DNA of 64,000 nt, from IMG/VR virus record IMGVR_UViG_3300046170_000464, positions 16,499 to 80,498 of that record, one strand, 5' to 3'. The position numbers and the translations under genes are program-made. This DNA is from a virus. Below the pieces are notes generated by a model. The model made no database searches, was not told the origin of the DNA, and saw nothing but the letters and a program-made list of their open reading frames with translations. Below are positions 17,291 through 25,441 of the stretch, piece by piece. Position 1 is the stretch's first letter. Every line of letters begins with the position of its first letter.

Positions 17291-18219
17291 AGATCTCCTT
17301 CTCACTTTTATTTTTATCAAGTATTTTCCTTCCGGTTAGCGTGATGGCTCAGACACTGACTCAGCAACAAATAAGAGTTCTTGCAGAGAAAGCTGGTTTT
17401 TCTTCTCAAAACTCGAATACGATTGCTGCCGTCTGTAAATCTGAATCTGCTGGATTTGCCGGAGCTCATAACCCCAACGCTTCAATGGGTGACAACTCCT
17501 ACGGGCTTTGCCAGATCAACATGCTGGGGGCTATGGGACCGGAGCGTCGTGCTAAATTTGGAATCTCAAGCAATGAAGAGCTTAAAGATCCTCTTACTAA
17601 TTTAAAAGCAGCTAAGAGAGTATTTGATGAAGAAGGATTTGGAGCTTGGTCAGATTACACAAATAAAAGATATGAAGACCATCTTCCCTCAGGTCCAGCC
17701 ATGAATCAAAGCAATGCTCCAGCAAGCGACAAGGCAATGGCAGCGTTAGGCCAAAATGCTCCAGCTGAATTAGTAAATTTAGTAGCTGCTAGAAAAAATC
17801 TTGAAACAGCATCTGATAACAGCTATGACAACACAAGCTCTAATGGAAGTTCAAATTTACCTCAGGCACAACCGGGTCGCGAAGTAAATGGTGCCCTTGG
17901 AAAATTAAACGAAGCTTCAAGTGCTTTGAACCAAACAGCTTCCCCCGTGGCTGAAGATCAAATGCGTGCAGCAATCTTACAGATGTTCCAACAAGCTAGC
18001 GCTGGGTTGAGCGAGGAACAAAAAAATACAATTACAGGAGCAGATAAACCTAAGGATGATACGTCAGTACAAGCTGATCTACTAAAAAAACTTTTTCAAC
18101 AAAGCATGAAGTCAGCACAGGAAGCTGAAGATCAACGTATTTTTGAATCATTCATGAACAAGTCGAAAGGAGCTATAAACAATGCAGTTCAGTACAAGAT
18201 GGGTAAATCAGTGCTTTGA
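17287..18219 (+). CDS. Secreted lytic transglycosylase (SLT/lysozyme-like)
   Basis: A 310-residue protein with a TTG start at 17287 overlapping the previous stop. Residues 1-21 are a signal peptide ending VMA-Q. The SLT core has KSESAGFAGAHNPNA (catalytic Glu about 53) followed by NSYGLCQINM, the classic E-S-x-G and G-L-x-Q-I-N blocks, then FGAWSDYTNKRYEDH. The remaining 150 residues are helical and Ala/Gln-rich with no named domain. It would cut peptidoglycan at lysis or entry; the signal peptide suggests export without a holin. Confidence 0.85.
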   Translation: MKISFSLLFLSSIFLPVSVMAQTLTQQQIRVLAEKAGFSSQNSNTIAAVCKSESAGFAGAHNPNASMGDNSYGLCQINMLGAMGPERRAKFGISSNEELKDPLTNLKAAKRVFDEEGFGAWSDYTNKRYEDHLPSGPAMNQSNAPASDKAMAALGQNAPAELVNLVAARKNLETASDNSYDNTSSNGSSNLPQAQPGREVNGALGKLNEASSALNQTASPVAEDQMRAAILQMFQQASAGLSEEQKNTITGADKPKDDTSVQADLLKKLFQQSMKSAQEAEDQRIFESFMNKSKGAINNAVQYKMGKSVL

Positions 18220-18255
18220 AAAAAGGTATAATTTAATTAAAGGTCTCGGATAAAA

Positions 18256-18489
18256 ATGAGTACGCCAATCCTCTCTAACGGACAGATGTACTTTGGTGAT
18301 GCTGGTACTCCTAGCTACACGATGGGTAGTGATTTCACTGGAGGGTTTGACTTTAATAATACTGGTGGCTTTTCGCTTCCTGACTTGATGAATAGTGATC
18401 TTACCGGATACGGTGGGAATGCTCCTACCTTCCCGGTTAAACCAGGTTCTATCAATTTTGGATCTAGCGAGAGTGGTTTCACAAAATAA
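18256..18489 (+). CDS. Small Gly/Phe-rich protein, possibly N-terminal half of a split gene
   Basis: A 77-residue protein, ATG 18256, rich in Gly, Phe, Thr and Ser (FTGGFDFNNTGGFSLPDLMN). It ends F-T-K at TAA 18489. The next frame, one base on, continues smoothly as NLNNILGFLNTDEVKGG, so the two could be halves of one product joined by a +1 shift at AAA TAA. Otherwise it is a separate small virion protein. Confidence 0.55.
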   Translation: MSTPILSNGQMYFGDAGTPSYTMGSDFTGGFDFNNTGGFSLPDLMNSDLTGYGGNAPTFPVKPGSINFGSSESGFTK

Positions 18490-18883
18490 TCTAAATAATA
18501 TTTTAGGTTTTTTAAACACTGACGAAGTTAAAGGGGGGATCAGAGCTCTTTTTTCTTCCGGAGATGGCAATCCTTATCCTGGGTTCGATAACGAACTGAC
18601 AGAAGAGACTGTTCAGCGTATTGGTGCTGAAACAGAACTTCGTCTAAATGATTTAAGGAATACCTTAAATGATATTGCTTATCTGACAGGTAAAAGCACA
18701 CCTGAGTTTGTCTCCGAAACAGACGCTAGGTACGCAGGTTATTTAGAACCAGCATCACAGCGTGGTTATGACTATCTCTTTAACAGGCCAGCTCAATTTC
18801 AAGAAACAATCGCAGGAGATAGTGAAAAAGTCAGGGGCTCAATCGATGATTATTTAGAGTCTTACAGCAACCTTGAACCGTAA
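18473..18883 (+). CDS. Hypothetical helical protein
   Basis: From GTG 18473 this gives 136 residues (VSQNNLNNILGFLNTDEVKG at the start). The middle is helical and acidic (TEETVQRIGAETELRLNDLR), and the C-terminal part holds YAGYLEPASQRGYDYLFNRP. The frame is open further upstream, but that part is out of register with a convincing protein. The start overlaps the previous gene by 17 nt with a weak ribosome site, so either coupling or a +1 frameshift from the upstream gene supplies translation. Function not recognised. Confidence 0.6.
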   Translation: MVSQNNLNNILGFLNTDEVKGGIRALFSSGDGNPYPGFDNELTEETVQRIGAETELRLNDLRNTLNDIAYLTGKSTPEFVSETDARYAGYLEPASQRGYDYLFNRPAQFQETIAGDSEKVRGSIDDYLESYSNLEP

Positions 18884-18890
18884 GACGTTT

Positions 18891-19130
18891 ATGGATCAAG
18901 CTGAAAACCCAACTACAGTCTCTATCGACCCCTCGGTTTACGACAAGCAAATTAATAAGTATATGGACAAAGCAAATATGAGCAGAATGTATGATTATGG
19001 TGATCCCCAGTCGCAAGAATTTATTCAAGGAGCTGGTGCTCCTGGGACTAAATATGATCGCCAACGCATGGCTGGTTTCTTTGCAAACGATCCTGGTGTA
19101 CAACAGTTAATGAGTTACTCATCTTATTAA
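18891..19130 (+). CDS. Hypothetical protein
   Basis: A 79-residue protein from ATG 18891 (MDQAENPTTVSIDPSVYDKQ); an upstream TTG at 18873 lies inside the preceding gene. The C-terminal part is Gly/Met/Tyr-rich (GAGAPGTKYDRQRMAGFFAN). Its stop overlaps the next ATG (TAATG). No family recognised. Confidence 0.6.
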   Translation: MDQAENPTTVSIDPSVYDKQINKYMDKANMSRMYDYGDPQSQEFIQGAGAPGTKYDRQRMAGFFANDPGVQQLMSYSSY

Positions 19131-19441
19131 TGAGTCTCTTTAGATCTGATATAGAAAGAAAAGCCAACCGGTACACATACCGGAAAGATAGCCACGTAGA
19201 TAAAAATCCTAGTTTTCGTTTAGCCGGTCGTATATTTCAAGAATCTGATGTTCGCACCGAAAAACGTAAAGAGGAAAGATCTTCTTTACAGCGTAGCCGT
19301 CCAGTAGGTTACGGTTTCGCTAATAAAGATGAGTACGGTCCTGACAATGACTGGGATTCAAAAGATTCACTTAGACGTATACACGACCGAGATCACTATA
19401 TAGTCGGTGGAAATCTTGGACTCTCTGCTCCCAGTTACTAA
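19130..19441 (+). CDS. Hypothetical basic protein
   Basis: A 103-residue protein, rich in Arg, Lys, Asp and Ser (FRSDIERKANRYTYRKDS; KRKEERSSLQRSRPVGYGFA). ATG 19130 overlaps the previous stop. Its last 71 nt overlap a convergent minus-strand gene. It ends the left plus-strand block. Confidence 0.55.
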   Translation: MSLFRSDIERKANRYTYRKDSHVDKNPSFRLAGRIFQESDVRTEKRKEERSSLQRSRPVGYGFANKDEYGPDNDWDSKDSLRRIHDRDHYIVGGNLGLSAPSY

Positions 19442-19949
19442 CTGACGGCATATAAAAAACAAAACCAAATACTTTGGAATTTAGTACTGGCTCAAATTCT
19501 TTTGTGTCTTTAAGTAAGCGAGGATGTTCTTTTAAAACGCACATAGGAAGATCTATATTTAATTTTTGAGTGACAATAAGTGCAACCTCAGTAGACGTGA
19601 TAAACACTATACCTTCGTCAAACTCTTTCTTGATCCATTTTTTATAAGCAGTTTCAAGCCAAACTCGTTGATTTGATTTTTTAAAATACTTTGATTTTTC
19701 GAATAATTTGCTTGATTTTGGTTGTTCGCTACCTAGAGCGATATCTCTAGGAGGATATAAATAAATATTTTTAGCTTTCCACTCTTGTTTTAGTCCGTTA
19801 TCTTTCCAATCGAAGAAGCGTGTAGCTTGAACAACAACGTTGGCATCACTACTCGAAGCAGGATCTAAGAATATTTCACCACCTAAAAATGCTGTGGTCG
19901 TTGCGACTAAGTCAAGAGGTGAAACAAAGTCAAAGGAAGCAAGTACCAC
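19371..19949 (-). CDS. Phage N6-adenine methyltransferase-like protein, catalytic motif changed
   Basis: A 192-residue protein. The order of motifs resembles phage-type N6-adenine methyltransferases: EIFLDPASSSDANVVVQATR (about 25-44), FFDWKDNGLKQEW (45-57), then a strand where NPPY is expected, a helical KKWIKKEF stretch and a GIVFITSTEV strand. At the catalytic position the sequence is LYPPRD (64-69), so the Asn and aromatic residue are missing. It may keep DNA or SAM binding without activity. Its start overlaps the neighbouring stop by one base. Confidence 0.6.
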   Translation of the reverse strand: MVLASFDFVSPLDLVATTTAFLGGEIFLDPASSSDANVVVQATRFFDWKDNGLKQEWKAKNIYLYPPRDIALGSEQPKSSKLFEKSKYFKKSNQRVWLETAYKKWIKKEFDEGIVFITSTEVALIVTQKLNIDLPMCVLKEHPRLLKDTKEFEPVLNSKVFGFVFYMPSVSNWEQRVQDFHRLYSDLGRVYV

Positions 19950-20224
19950 TACTCACTTTCTTCAGTAGCCAACATTAATCTCATTTGACTAATCAAACCA
20001 GAGCATCCTGTACCATCCCAGATAACATCGTAGAAGAAATGACCTGCTCCTACCTTGTTTTTCTTGACAGTAATTGACTTTACTGTTCCAACTCCTCTGT
20101 CTTTGCTTGTTTTGACTTTTTTCTGAGCGTTCAAGCTTATAAAGAGTCTTCCCGCGTGATGGTGTTCTGTTACTCGATCTCCTTCTTTGAATTTGGGAAC
20201 AGCAGGGGGTCTTTTTTGAACCAT
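19949..20224 (-). CDS. Small beta-barrel-like basic protein
   Basis: A 91-residue protein. The pattern KFKEGDRVTEHHHAGRLFIS, RGVGTVKSITVKK, FFYDVIWDG has alternating hydrophobic strands with a GDRV opening, as in SH3/KOW-like barrels. It is basic in the middle. Two bases separate it from the upstream gene. No specific family recognised. Confidence 0.55.
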   Translation of the reverse strand: MVQKRPPAVPKFKEGDRVTEHHHAGRLFISLNAQKKVKTSKDRGVGTVKSITVKKNKVGAGHFFYDVIWDGTGCSGLISQMRLMLATEESE

Positions 20225-20226
20225 AT

Positions 20227-20640
20227 TTAAAAGATCAATCCGTTAGTTGCTGAATCGATTTGTTCGTTTGCATGCTCTGGGTCAAGACGCATAAGCTCTA
20301 ATCGCTCTTCTTCGTAAAAGGCAACAAGAGCAAGATCACACTCATCTTCTTTTTCAACAAATTTTATAATTTTTTTGAACATGTCTTCCATGAAACTGTT
20401 CATGGCTTCTTGAGCAATAGCTACATCCGTTTCTAGATCATTAATGGTCACGTACTTACTAGTGTTCGGATCACCAGGGTTAAAAACTAAAATTCCTTTT
20501 CCTCTGTACTTTCGATTTTCATGGTAAAGAGTGATCATGTCACTAATGATGCTTCTGAAAACCCCAGCACTGAGCTTTCGCTCAGCCTCAGATCCCTGAG
20601 AAACCATTTGACGTAATCGATTTACAGCGTCATTAGTCAT
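20227..20640 (-). CDS. Hypothetical helical protein
   Basis: From ATG 20640 this gives 137 residues (MTNDAVNRLRQMVSQGSEAE), strongly helical and acidic toward the end (FVEKEDECDLALVAFYEEER). The start overlaps the previous stop in the form ATGACTAA, with GGAG just upstream, which sets the start. No family recognised. Confidence 0.65.
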   Translation of the reverse strand: MTNDAVNRLRQMVSQGSEAERKLSAGVFRSIISDMITLYHENRKYRGKGILVFNPGDPNTSKYVTINDLETDVAIAQEAMNSFMEDMFKKIIKFVEKEDECDLALVAFYEEERLELMRLDPEHANEQIDSATNGLIF

Positions 20641-20959
20641 ATTTGAAATTGCTCCAAGCGGCCTGCAGGATTTCATAAGGATCATACAGAAATTTAGAGC
20701 TGTTTTTTTCTAGTGGATCAAGCTTGCAGAAATGTTTACCTTCTACTAAACCAGAAGACCCACCTGAAGAAATTCCTTGAAAAATTAGTTTGTCGATAGC
20801 TACTGTGGGCACACCCATTCTCTGAGCGATAGTTTTTCGATTTACAAAAGCAGATGTTCTGCGTGTTTTTGTATTAGCAATCATCTGAAGAGAAACATCG
20901 ATGCTGCTGAGTAAATCTGAAATTGATTTAATTTCTTTTTTTAAAGATTCCATAATCAT
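20633..20959 (-). CDS. Putative DNA-binding protein (first gene after palindrome)
   Basis: From ATG 20959 (MIMESLKKEIKSI) this is 108 residues; ATG 20953 is also possible. An N-terminal coiled helix (LLSSIDVSLQMIANT) is followed by a segment with helix-turn-helix character (TIAQRMGVPTVAIDKLIFQG) and a compact end. It sits directly downstream of a 14-bp palindrome on the same strand, so it may be a self-regulating repressor. The DNA-binding call is by pattern only. Confidence 0.5.
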   Translation of the reverse strand: MIMESLKKEIKSISDLLSSIDVSLQMIANTKTRRTSAFVNRKTIAQRMGVPTVAIDKLIFQGISSGGSSGLVEGKHFCKLDPLEKNSSKFLYDPYEILQAAWSNFKYD

Positions 20960-20984
20960 GGCAATAGGAAGGATCCTCTCGACC

Positions 20985-20998
20985 ACCTGACGTCAGGT
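20985..20998. promoter_or_regulatory. 14-bp perfect palindrome, operator candidate
   Basis: ACCTGACGTCAGGT is a perfect inverted repeat 26 nt upstream of the preferred start (20959) of the minus-strand gene, in a short gap between two minus-strand units. Position and symmetry fit a dimeric repressor site. No second copy was noticed in the window. Confidence 0.45.
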
Positions 20999-21089
20999 AA
21001 TCAGAGCGACTTACGTGAGGGCGGAAAACGGTAAAACGCTACCTCAACCTTCCATGGACACAGTGCCGTTTCTTACGCTGTGACCAGGG

Positions 21090-21578
21090 TCAGTCTAGTA
21101 GTGCTTGTACCTCTTTATGGAAGGTCGGAGCGTCCTCAATGAGTAACTGGATAAGCTTATCTAGCCTTCCAGAGACGTCAAGGCTTTTTGTGCTGTTCAG
21201 AATCATCCAATATTTGTGTGCGTTCAGTAAGTAGTATTGTGACTGTTTAGCTTTTAAAGCTTGACATCGCCATTTTTCAAAATCGAAAGTCGACTTATAC
21301 CTGCTGCTACCCATCGCACACTCAGACTGCCGGATATCAATCTGTAAATCGATATCAACGATGGTGTACTCAATCGATGAAATTTTTGCTGTGCAGTCTT
21401 GAATAGAAATTGGAGGTTCGTTATCGCTGTATATCCAAGGCGGAAGATTTGGAATGATATATTCCTCAGCCCAAAGATTAGGTTTAAGCTGCTTGGTTTC
21501 CCCAGTAGAAGGACTCGAGAATGTCTTCGATGTACTGGTTGAAATCGCCATTAGTGCAATAGAGAGTGTGGTGTTCAA
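21090..21578 (-). CDS. Hypothetical protein, N-terminal boundary uncertain
   Basis: The open frame gives 162 residues, with ATGs at 21578 and 21551. The first ~31 residues are Ser/Thr-rich and look like a shadow of the overlapping upstream gene. Convincing protein starts near KPNLWAEEYIIPNLPPW. The second half is helical (WRCQALKAKQSQYYLLNAHK). There is no ATG near the convincing part. It may begin inside the upstream gene, or be reached by a +1 shift at that gene's stop (GCT TAA A). Function unknown. Confidence 0.55.
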   Translation of the reverse strand: MNTTLSIALMAISTSTSKTFSSPSTGETKQLKPNLWAEEYIIPNLPPWIYSDNEPPISIQDCTAKISSIEYTIVDIDLQIDIRQSECAMGSSRYKSTFDFEKWRCQALKAKQSQYYLLNAHKYWMILNSTKSLDVSGRLDKLIQLLIEDAPTFHKEVQALLD

Positions 21579-21900
21579 ATCGGGTACGGATGACTAAGTC
21601 AAGCTTGCGAAGTTTTTTTAGCTGCTCCCTAGTAGTTGCCTGAGACTGACCCAAAGCCTCAGATAATTCGTTTACGTCTACCGGTTGAAGAGACTGTAAC
21701 TCAAAAACTAAAAAGCGCAGCTTTTGTATTTGGTTATATCTTTTTTTATTCTTTGAATCGATCTCTCTGACAGCTCTATAGAGAGCTTCTCTTGCAGCAA
21801 TTGCTTGATTGTCCCTGTAGACACCTTTTTTAGGACCAGAACCTCTAGAAATTTCTTGGCTTGATCGGTTAGAGGAGTTCTCGGAGATGAAGTCAGACAT
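21484..21900 (-). CDS. Winged-helix DNA-binding protein (ArsR/MarR-like)
   Basis: From ATG 21900 (MSDFISENSSNRS) this is 138 residues. After a basic, Ala/Arg-rich N-terminal region comes a winged helix: LRFLVFELQSLQPVDVNELS, then EALGQSQATTREQLKKLRKL as recognition helix, then VIRTRFEHHTLYCT as wing. It is probably a transcription regulator. The first ~190 nt overlap the 3' end of the HNH gene on the same strand, and the 3' end overlaps the next frame by 70-95 nt. Confidence 0.7.
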   Translation of the reverse strand: MSDFISENSSNRSSQEISRGSGPKKGVYRDNQAIAAREALYRAVREIDSKNKKRYNQIQKLRFLVFELQSLQPVDVNELSEALGQSQATTREQLKKLRKLDLVIRTRFEHHTLYCTNGDFNQYIEDILESFYWGNQAA

Positions 21901-22394
21901 AGATGGTAAGGATTGATACACTTTGAATTTGAGCAACTGGAGCGCACAGAGTGCTCCTTTTGCACTGGTTTATTCCAGAATTGCGTAAAGATACTTCTAC
22001 GCGTCGTAGTGTAGAAAGAATCGTCAGGTCCTCGAAGCTTCCCTCCGTCGCCGGGAAACTCTAAGCATCGCTCTGGGTCTATGCATGCTCGGTTTTGGTT
22101 GAACCAAGCCCAAAATCGATCGTGCTGAGTCTTAGCACTAAGGATTTCGGATCTACATGCCTCACAAGCGTGTACTCCGTCAAAAGGAAGCTCAACTCTT
22201 TCATGAGTCGCAAGGGTCAATCGAAAGGGCTCTGACCTGCCGCACCTACACCTCCAGGTAACACACCCAGAAAAGTAAAGGACATCCCAGTGTCCACGGC
22301 TTTTTACCAGTAACGGAGTCTCTGTGGGCTCAGGAGGTTCGAAAGGCTCCAAAAGCCCGAACAGCGCAGCTGCTCGAACGTTTCTTGTGTTCAT
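21708..22394 (-). CDS. HNH-type zinc endonuclease fused to HTH domain
   Basis: From ATG 22394 this is 228 residues (an upstream ATG at 22436 is possible). A Cys-rich N-terminal zinc domain has CRCGRSEPF and CEACRSEI. Then comes an HNH-like core with SCSNSKCINPYHLCL, where C-x-N-x-x-C-x-N-P-x-H is the metal/catalytic signature. The C-terminal domain is an HTH (VSTGTIKQLLQEKLSIELSE, then RSIQRIKKD). The plan matches homing-type HNH proteins with a resolvase-like DNA-binding end. A second protein of the same plan is at 47563-48138. Confidence 0.7.
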   Translation of the reverse strand: MNTRNVRAAALFGLLEPFEPPEPTETPLLVKSRGHWDVLYFSGCVTWRCRCGRSEPFRLTLATHERVELPFDGVHACEACRSEILSAKTQHDRFWAWFNQNRACIDPERCLEFPGDGGKLRGPDDSFYTTTRRSIFTQFWNKPVQKEHSVRSSCSNSKCINPYHLCLTSSPRTPLTDQAKKFLEVLVLKKVSTGTIKQLLQEKLSIELSERSIQRIKKDITKYKSCAF

Positions 22395-22742
22395 AGGCGT
22401 GTTGTTGTTTTTATAAACCGAGTGTAGCGCACACAAGTCATGGTTTGTGCAGTATCAACAGATTTTCTAAGTAATCTAACTTTCTTCTTGAGAGTCAGTT
22501 TCTGAAGAAAACGGCGGTTTTTTACAGACGTGTATCTAGTTTTGCCCCAGCGAAAATCAGTCCAAATACCCCTTGTAACCCTATTTTATTTATCTATACG
22601 TTTATATAAATAACTAATTAGACGACAATTACTGAAAATAAAAGCTCTAATAAGGTTTCATTTTGCAAGCACTGTTTCAGACCTCCTGTGGGCAGCAGAA
22701 CAAGTTACAATCGTATACAATGTTAAAAAGAACTTGGTAATT
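22395..22742. other. AT-rich intergenic region between divergent blocks
   Basis: About 350 nt without a convincing gene separate the minus-strand regulatory block from the plus-strand fibre block. It is AT-rich with a T-rich minus strand. A TACACT hexamer upstream of the HNH start and a TATACAAT upstream of the small gene at 22743 are possible -10 elements, but neither has a good -35. No inverted repeat of note was seen. Confidence 0.4.
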
Positions 22743-22904
22743 ATGAAACTCACTCCTGCTCCTGATGCTCCGCCTAGCTCTTGGGAATCACTTCGAAGAC
22801 AAGCTGATCTCTTAGGTATACCAGCTTGGAAGCTCGCAGAAGATGCTGCTCGTCATACAGATTCTGAAAAACTAACTTTTTTAGACAGAGTAAATAAACA
22901 GTAG
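22743..22904 (+). CDS. Small protein at head of fibre block
   Basis: A 53-residue frame, ATG 22743 to TAG 22904: a proline-rich start (MKLTPAPDAPPSSWESLRRQ) then an amphipathic helix (LGIPAWKLAEDAARHTDSEK). It is the first gene of the plus-strand fibre operon. The sequence looks protein-like, but no family is recognised. Confidence 0.5.
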   Translation: MKLTPAPDAPPSSWESLRRQADLLGIPAWKLAEDAARHTDSEKLTFLDRVNKQ

Positions 22905-22959
22905 AATTTAATTTCTACAAATACTCAGATAGACTGTTATAAGGAGGTGGACTATTTAA

Positions 22960-24310
22960 ATGCCTGAACGTAATAGCCCTGCGTGTCCACTTCACGGCGT
23001 TTTACCCAGGGCACGTGCACCGCACAACTTCTTCGGAATTGTGTCGGTAGTCGATAACCTCATCGAAACCATCAGCGGCGTGGGAACTACTAGCTACACC
23101 AGATGTCCTTATGGATACCCACCTAACTTCGAAGGTGTAGTAAGGGCACTCGAAGATTTAAACTCCACTGCTAGTGGTATCGAAGCTACTGGAGGATTAC
23201 TAGTCCCTGGTTCTGGGATCAGTATTACGACGAGTGGTTTATACAGCATCATTGCAAGTCTCATTACCCAGTCTTTTCCGGGGTCTGGTGTACTTGGTGT
23301 TCCTAGTGGACAAGGAACTCTCTTTGACGTAAATATTCAAGGATTAGGAAATAACGATGTTGAGTACGACGGAAAACTAATTCAAGTTTCTGGCACTAAC
23401 GAAGGTGCTGTTGCTGTTGTTAGTGGACTTGTAGGTGGTGACGGAATTACTGTTACGGCTAGTGGTTCAACTGCTGTTGTCAGCACTGACCTTATTGGTC
23501 AAGGATCAGTCGATTTCTCCTACAACGGTGCTCGGGTTGGAGTAATTTCTGGAACTTCTCAACAACTTCTTGTTGCTGGATCTGGAACAAGTGTCAGCCA
23601 GAGTGGAGACTTCCAGGTTGTTGATATCGGAATTATTGGGGACACCGGTATTGGTGCTAGTTACTCCGGATCGTTTGTCTCTCTCGAAAGTCTGTTAGTT
23701 GCTGGTTCTGGTTCTGCTGTAAGAACAAGCGGCGATTATCAACAGATCGACGTTGGATCTCTACCAGGAACCAACGTAACAATCGGTTACTCGGGATCCT
23801 TTATTAAGTACAACAGCACTGCTGAAGCAGGTGCCGCTGTGGTTACGATTTCGGGTGACCCTGGAAGTAACTTCGTCGGCGGTTCTCTTTGGTTCGACAC
23901 TAACGAAGGTCGCCTCTTCGTTTATGCGTCTGGAAATAACGTTACCAAACCTGATTGGTATATCGCTAACGCTGAAGCTCTAGCAATTAAGAGCGAAGTT
24001 CCTCCTTCTGGCACAGGCGGACTCAACTCTCCTCCAAGAGATGGAACCATTTGGTTCAACAACCTCATGGGTTCGCTGTTCGTTTACGACGCTGCTACAA
24101 GCGGTTGGTACGAATCCGCTCCTTCTCGTACTCCTTCTTACGGAGATGTACCTCCTGTCAATGCAGTAACAGGCGCTCAGTGGACCTGATTCTCGTAACA
24201 ATGTCATTCACGTTTGGGATGGCTCTGCTTGGGATAACGTCATTGCGAGCGGCAATTCTCCAGGTATGTCTCAAGGTGACGTTATTGGTCTAATCATGGG
24301 TCTGAGCTAA
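22960..24310 (+). CDS. Tail fibre protein, reading frame broken near its 3' end
   Basis: ATG 22960 follows a perfect AGGAGGT at 22942-22948. The uninterrupted part is 409 residues: an N-terminal region with VVDNLIETISGVG, then repeated SGS/SGD beta units, then tandem strand-pair repeats with SLWFDTNEGRLFVYASG and TIWFNNLMGSLFVYDAA. The frame stops at TGA 24187-24189. One base further on, it resumes exactly as the third repeat (DSRNNVIHVWDGSAWDNV) and ends GDVIGLIMGLS at TAA 24310, the same C-terminal module as the next two fibres. The full product would be about 450 residues. Confidence 0.75.
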
Positions 24311-24334
24311 TATTCTCAGATAATTCCTCTAAAG

Positions 24335-24454
24335 ATGACAAAACCTAGGACTGAAAATCAAATCGAAGCAAAACCAAAACGTACTAAACAGGGCAATGGG
24401 CGTCACTCGAAACCTTCGCACGGGCGTAAGCCCTATAAAGGTCAAGGCAAGTAA
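24335..24454 (+). CDS. Very small basic protein
   Basis: A 39-residue frame, ATG 24335 to TAA 24454, composed almost only of K, R, G, Q, P, H and N (KPKRTKQGNGRHSKPSHGRK, ending GQGK). Such tiny basic proteins are common in cyanophage structural clusters. Probably DNA- or virion-associated; function unknown. Confidence 0.5.
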   Translation: MTKPRTENQIEAKPKRTKQGNGRHSKPSHGRKPYKGQGK

Positions 24455-24479
24455 ACTTATATAAGAATCTGGTAGAAAC

Positions 24480-24875
24480 GTGCTCTTATCTTTTCGTGCT
24501 GGTGAAAACATCGCTCTAGGTGATGCAGTAGCTGTAGATATGAGCACTTCTGGCTATATCCGTACAGCTAGATCCTCTGGAGACCTCGATGAAGCAAACA
24601 CGATTGGTGTTTCTGTCGACGATGTGAGTACTGGGACACTTTGCCGTGTGGTTACCGACGCACAAGCAGTTGTTTATTCGGGTTTGATTCCTGGTACTAG
24701 ATATTTTGTGAGTGCAAGCGGGGGAAAAGTCGTTGATTACCCAACCTATGTAGCTGGTTTCGATCAGTTGGGAGCTTCTGGAGCTTATTTAGTAGAACTA
24801 GGAACAGCAATTAGTACTGGTTCACTTAGAATTTGTCCTCAACAACCTCGATACGTTGTTAGTGGATACCTTTGA
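24480..24875 (+). CDS. Fibre-associated beta-domain protein
   Basis: A 131-residue protein with a GTG start at 24480. The pattern AGENIALGDAVAVDM, NTIGVSVDDVSTGTLCRVVT, LIPGTRYFVSASGGKV is the small beta-sandwich found as a module in many phage fibre and decoration proteins (DUF2190-like). The next gene has the same plan, so the pair are paralogues. Probably an accessory fibre or capsid decoration protein. Confidence 0.65.
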   Translation: MLLSFRAGENIALGDAVAVDMSTSGYIRTARSSGDLDEANTIGVSVDDVSTGTLCRVVTDAQAVVYSGLIPGTRYFVSASGGKVVDYPTYVAGFDQLGASGAYLVELGTAISTGSLRICPQQPRYVVSGYL

Positions 24876-24914
24876 AAAAGTGTAGAATAAAGCGTAAGTA
24901 TCTGGTTGTGATCG

Positions 24915-25430
24915 GTGCCGAACAGATCGATATTCAACCGCAATTACACAAGTTATCAAGCTGACGGTACAACTGTATACCTAGCTAATGGTCAGGGAGT
25001 TGTCACAAACCCTGCTCCTGAGGCTACTTTGACAGCTGGCGCTAACTTAATTGCGGGAGATATGGTTTCCGCTAGTGGTGCTTTTGCAGTACCTGCTATC
25101 GCTCTTAGTGGTGTAAACGCTTATCAGTTTTCTCCAATTGGTTTTGCCGGAGAAGCGGCAACCCAAGGTTCAGACGTTGTGGTAAATCTAGATGGAGTGA
25201 TTGGCTTAACTTCAGCAAATATCACTGCAGACACAGCTCTTATTCCCGGAGAATATTATTATTTATCTAAATTTGAAGGAGAAGTTGTAAGGTTCACCAC
25301 AACTTCGGGGACTGTCACAGGTTCCGGATCTAATGCATATCAAGCTGCGACAAGTGTTGGGCTAGCTATTACATCTACACAACTAAGTGTGGAAATTTCT
25401 CCACCAGTTCTTCTTTATACTGGAGGGTAA
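24915..25430 (+). CDS. Fibre-associated beta-domain protein (paralogue of upstream gene)
   Basis: A 171-residue protein with a GTG start at 24915. It repeats the upstream plan with a longer N terminus: LTAGANLIAGDMVSASG, then LDGVIGL and LIPGEYYYLSKFEGEVVRF, matching LIPGTRYFVSASGGKV of the neighbour. It ends with a proline-rich VEISPPVLLYTGG. Likely an accessory fibre protein. Confidence 0.65.
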   Translation: MPNRSIFNRNYTSYQADGTTVYLANGQGVVTNPAPEATLTAGANLIAGDMVSASGAFAVPAIALSGVNAYQFSPIGFAGEAATQGSDVVVNLDGVIGLTSANITADTALIPGEYYYLSKFEGEVVRFTTTSGTVTGSGSNAYQAATSVGLAITSTQLSVEISPPVLLYTGG

Positions 25431-25441
25431 AGAGTTAAATC

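Noticed and set aside
24297-24322. Hairpin TCTGAG...CTCAGA after the first fibre
   Set aside because: Weak stem and no T run, so not called a terminator.
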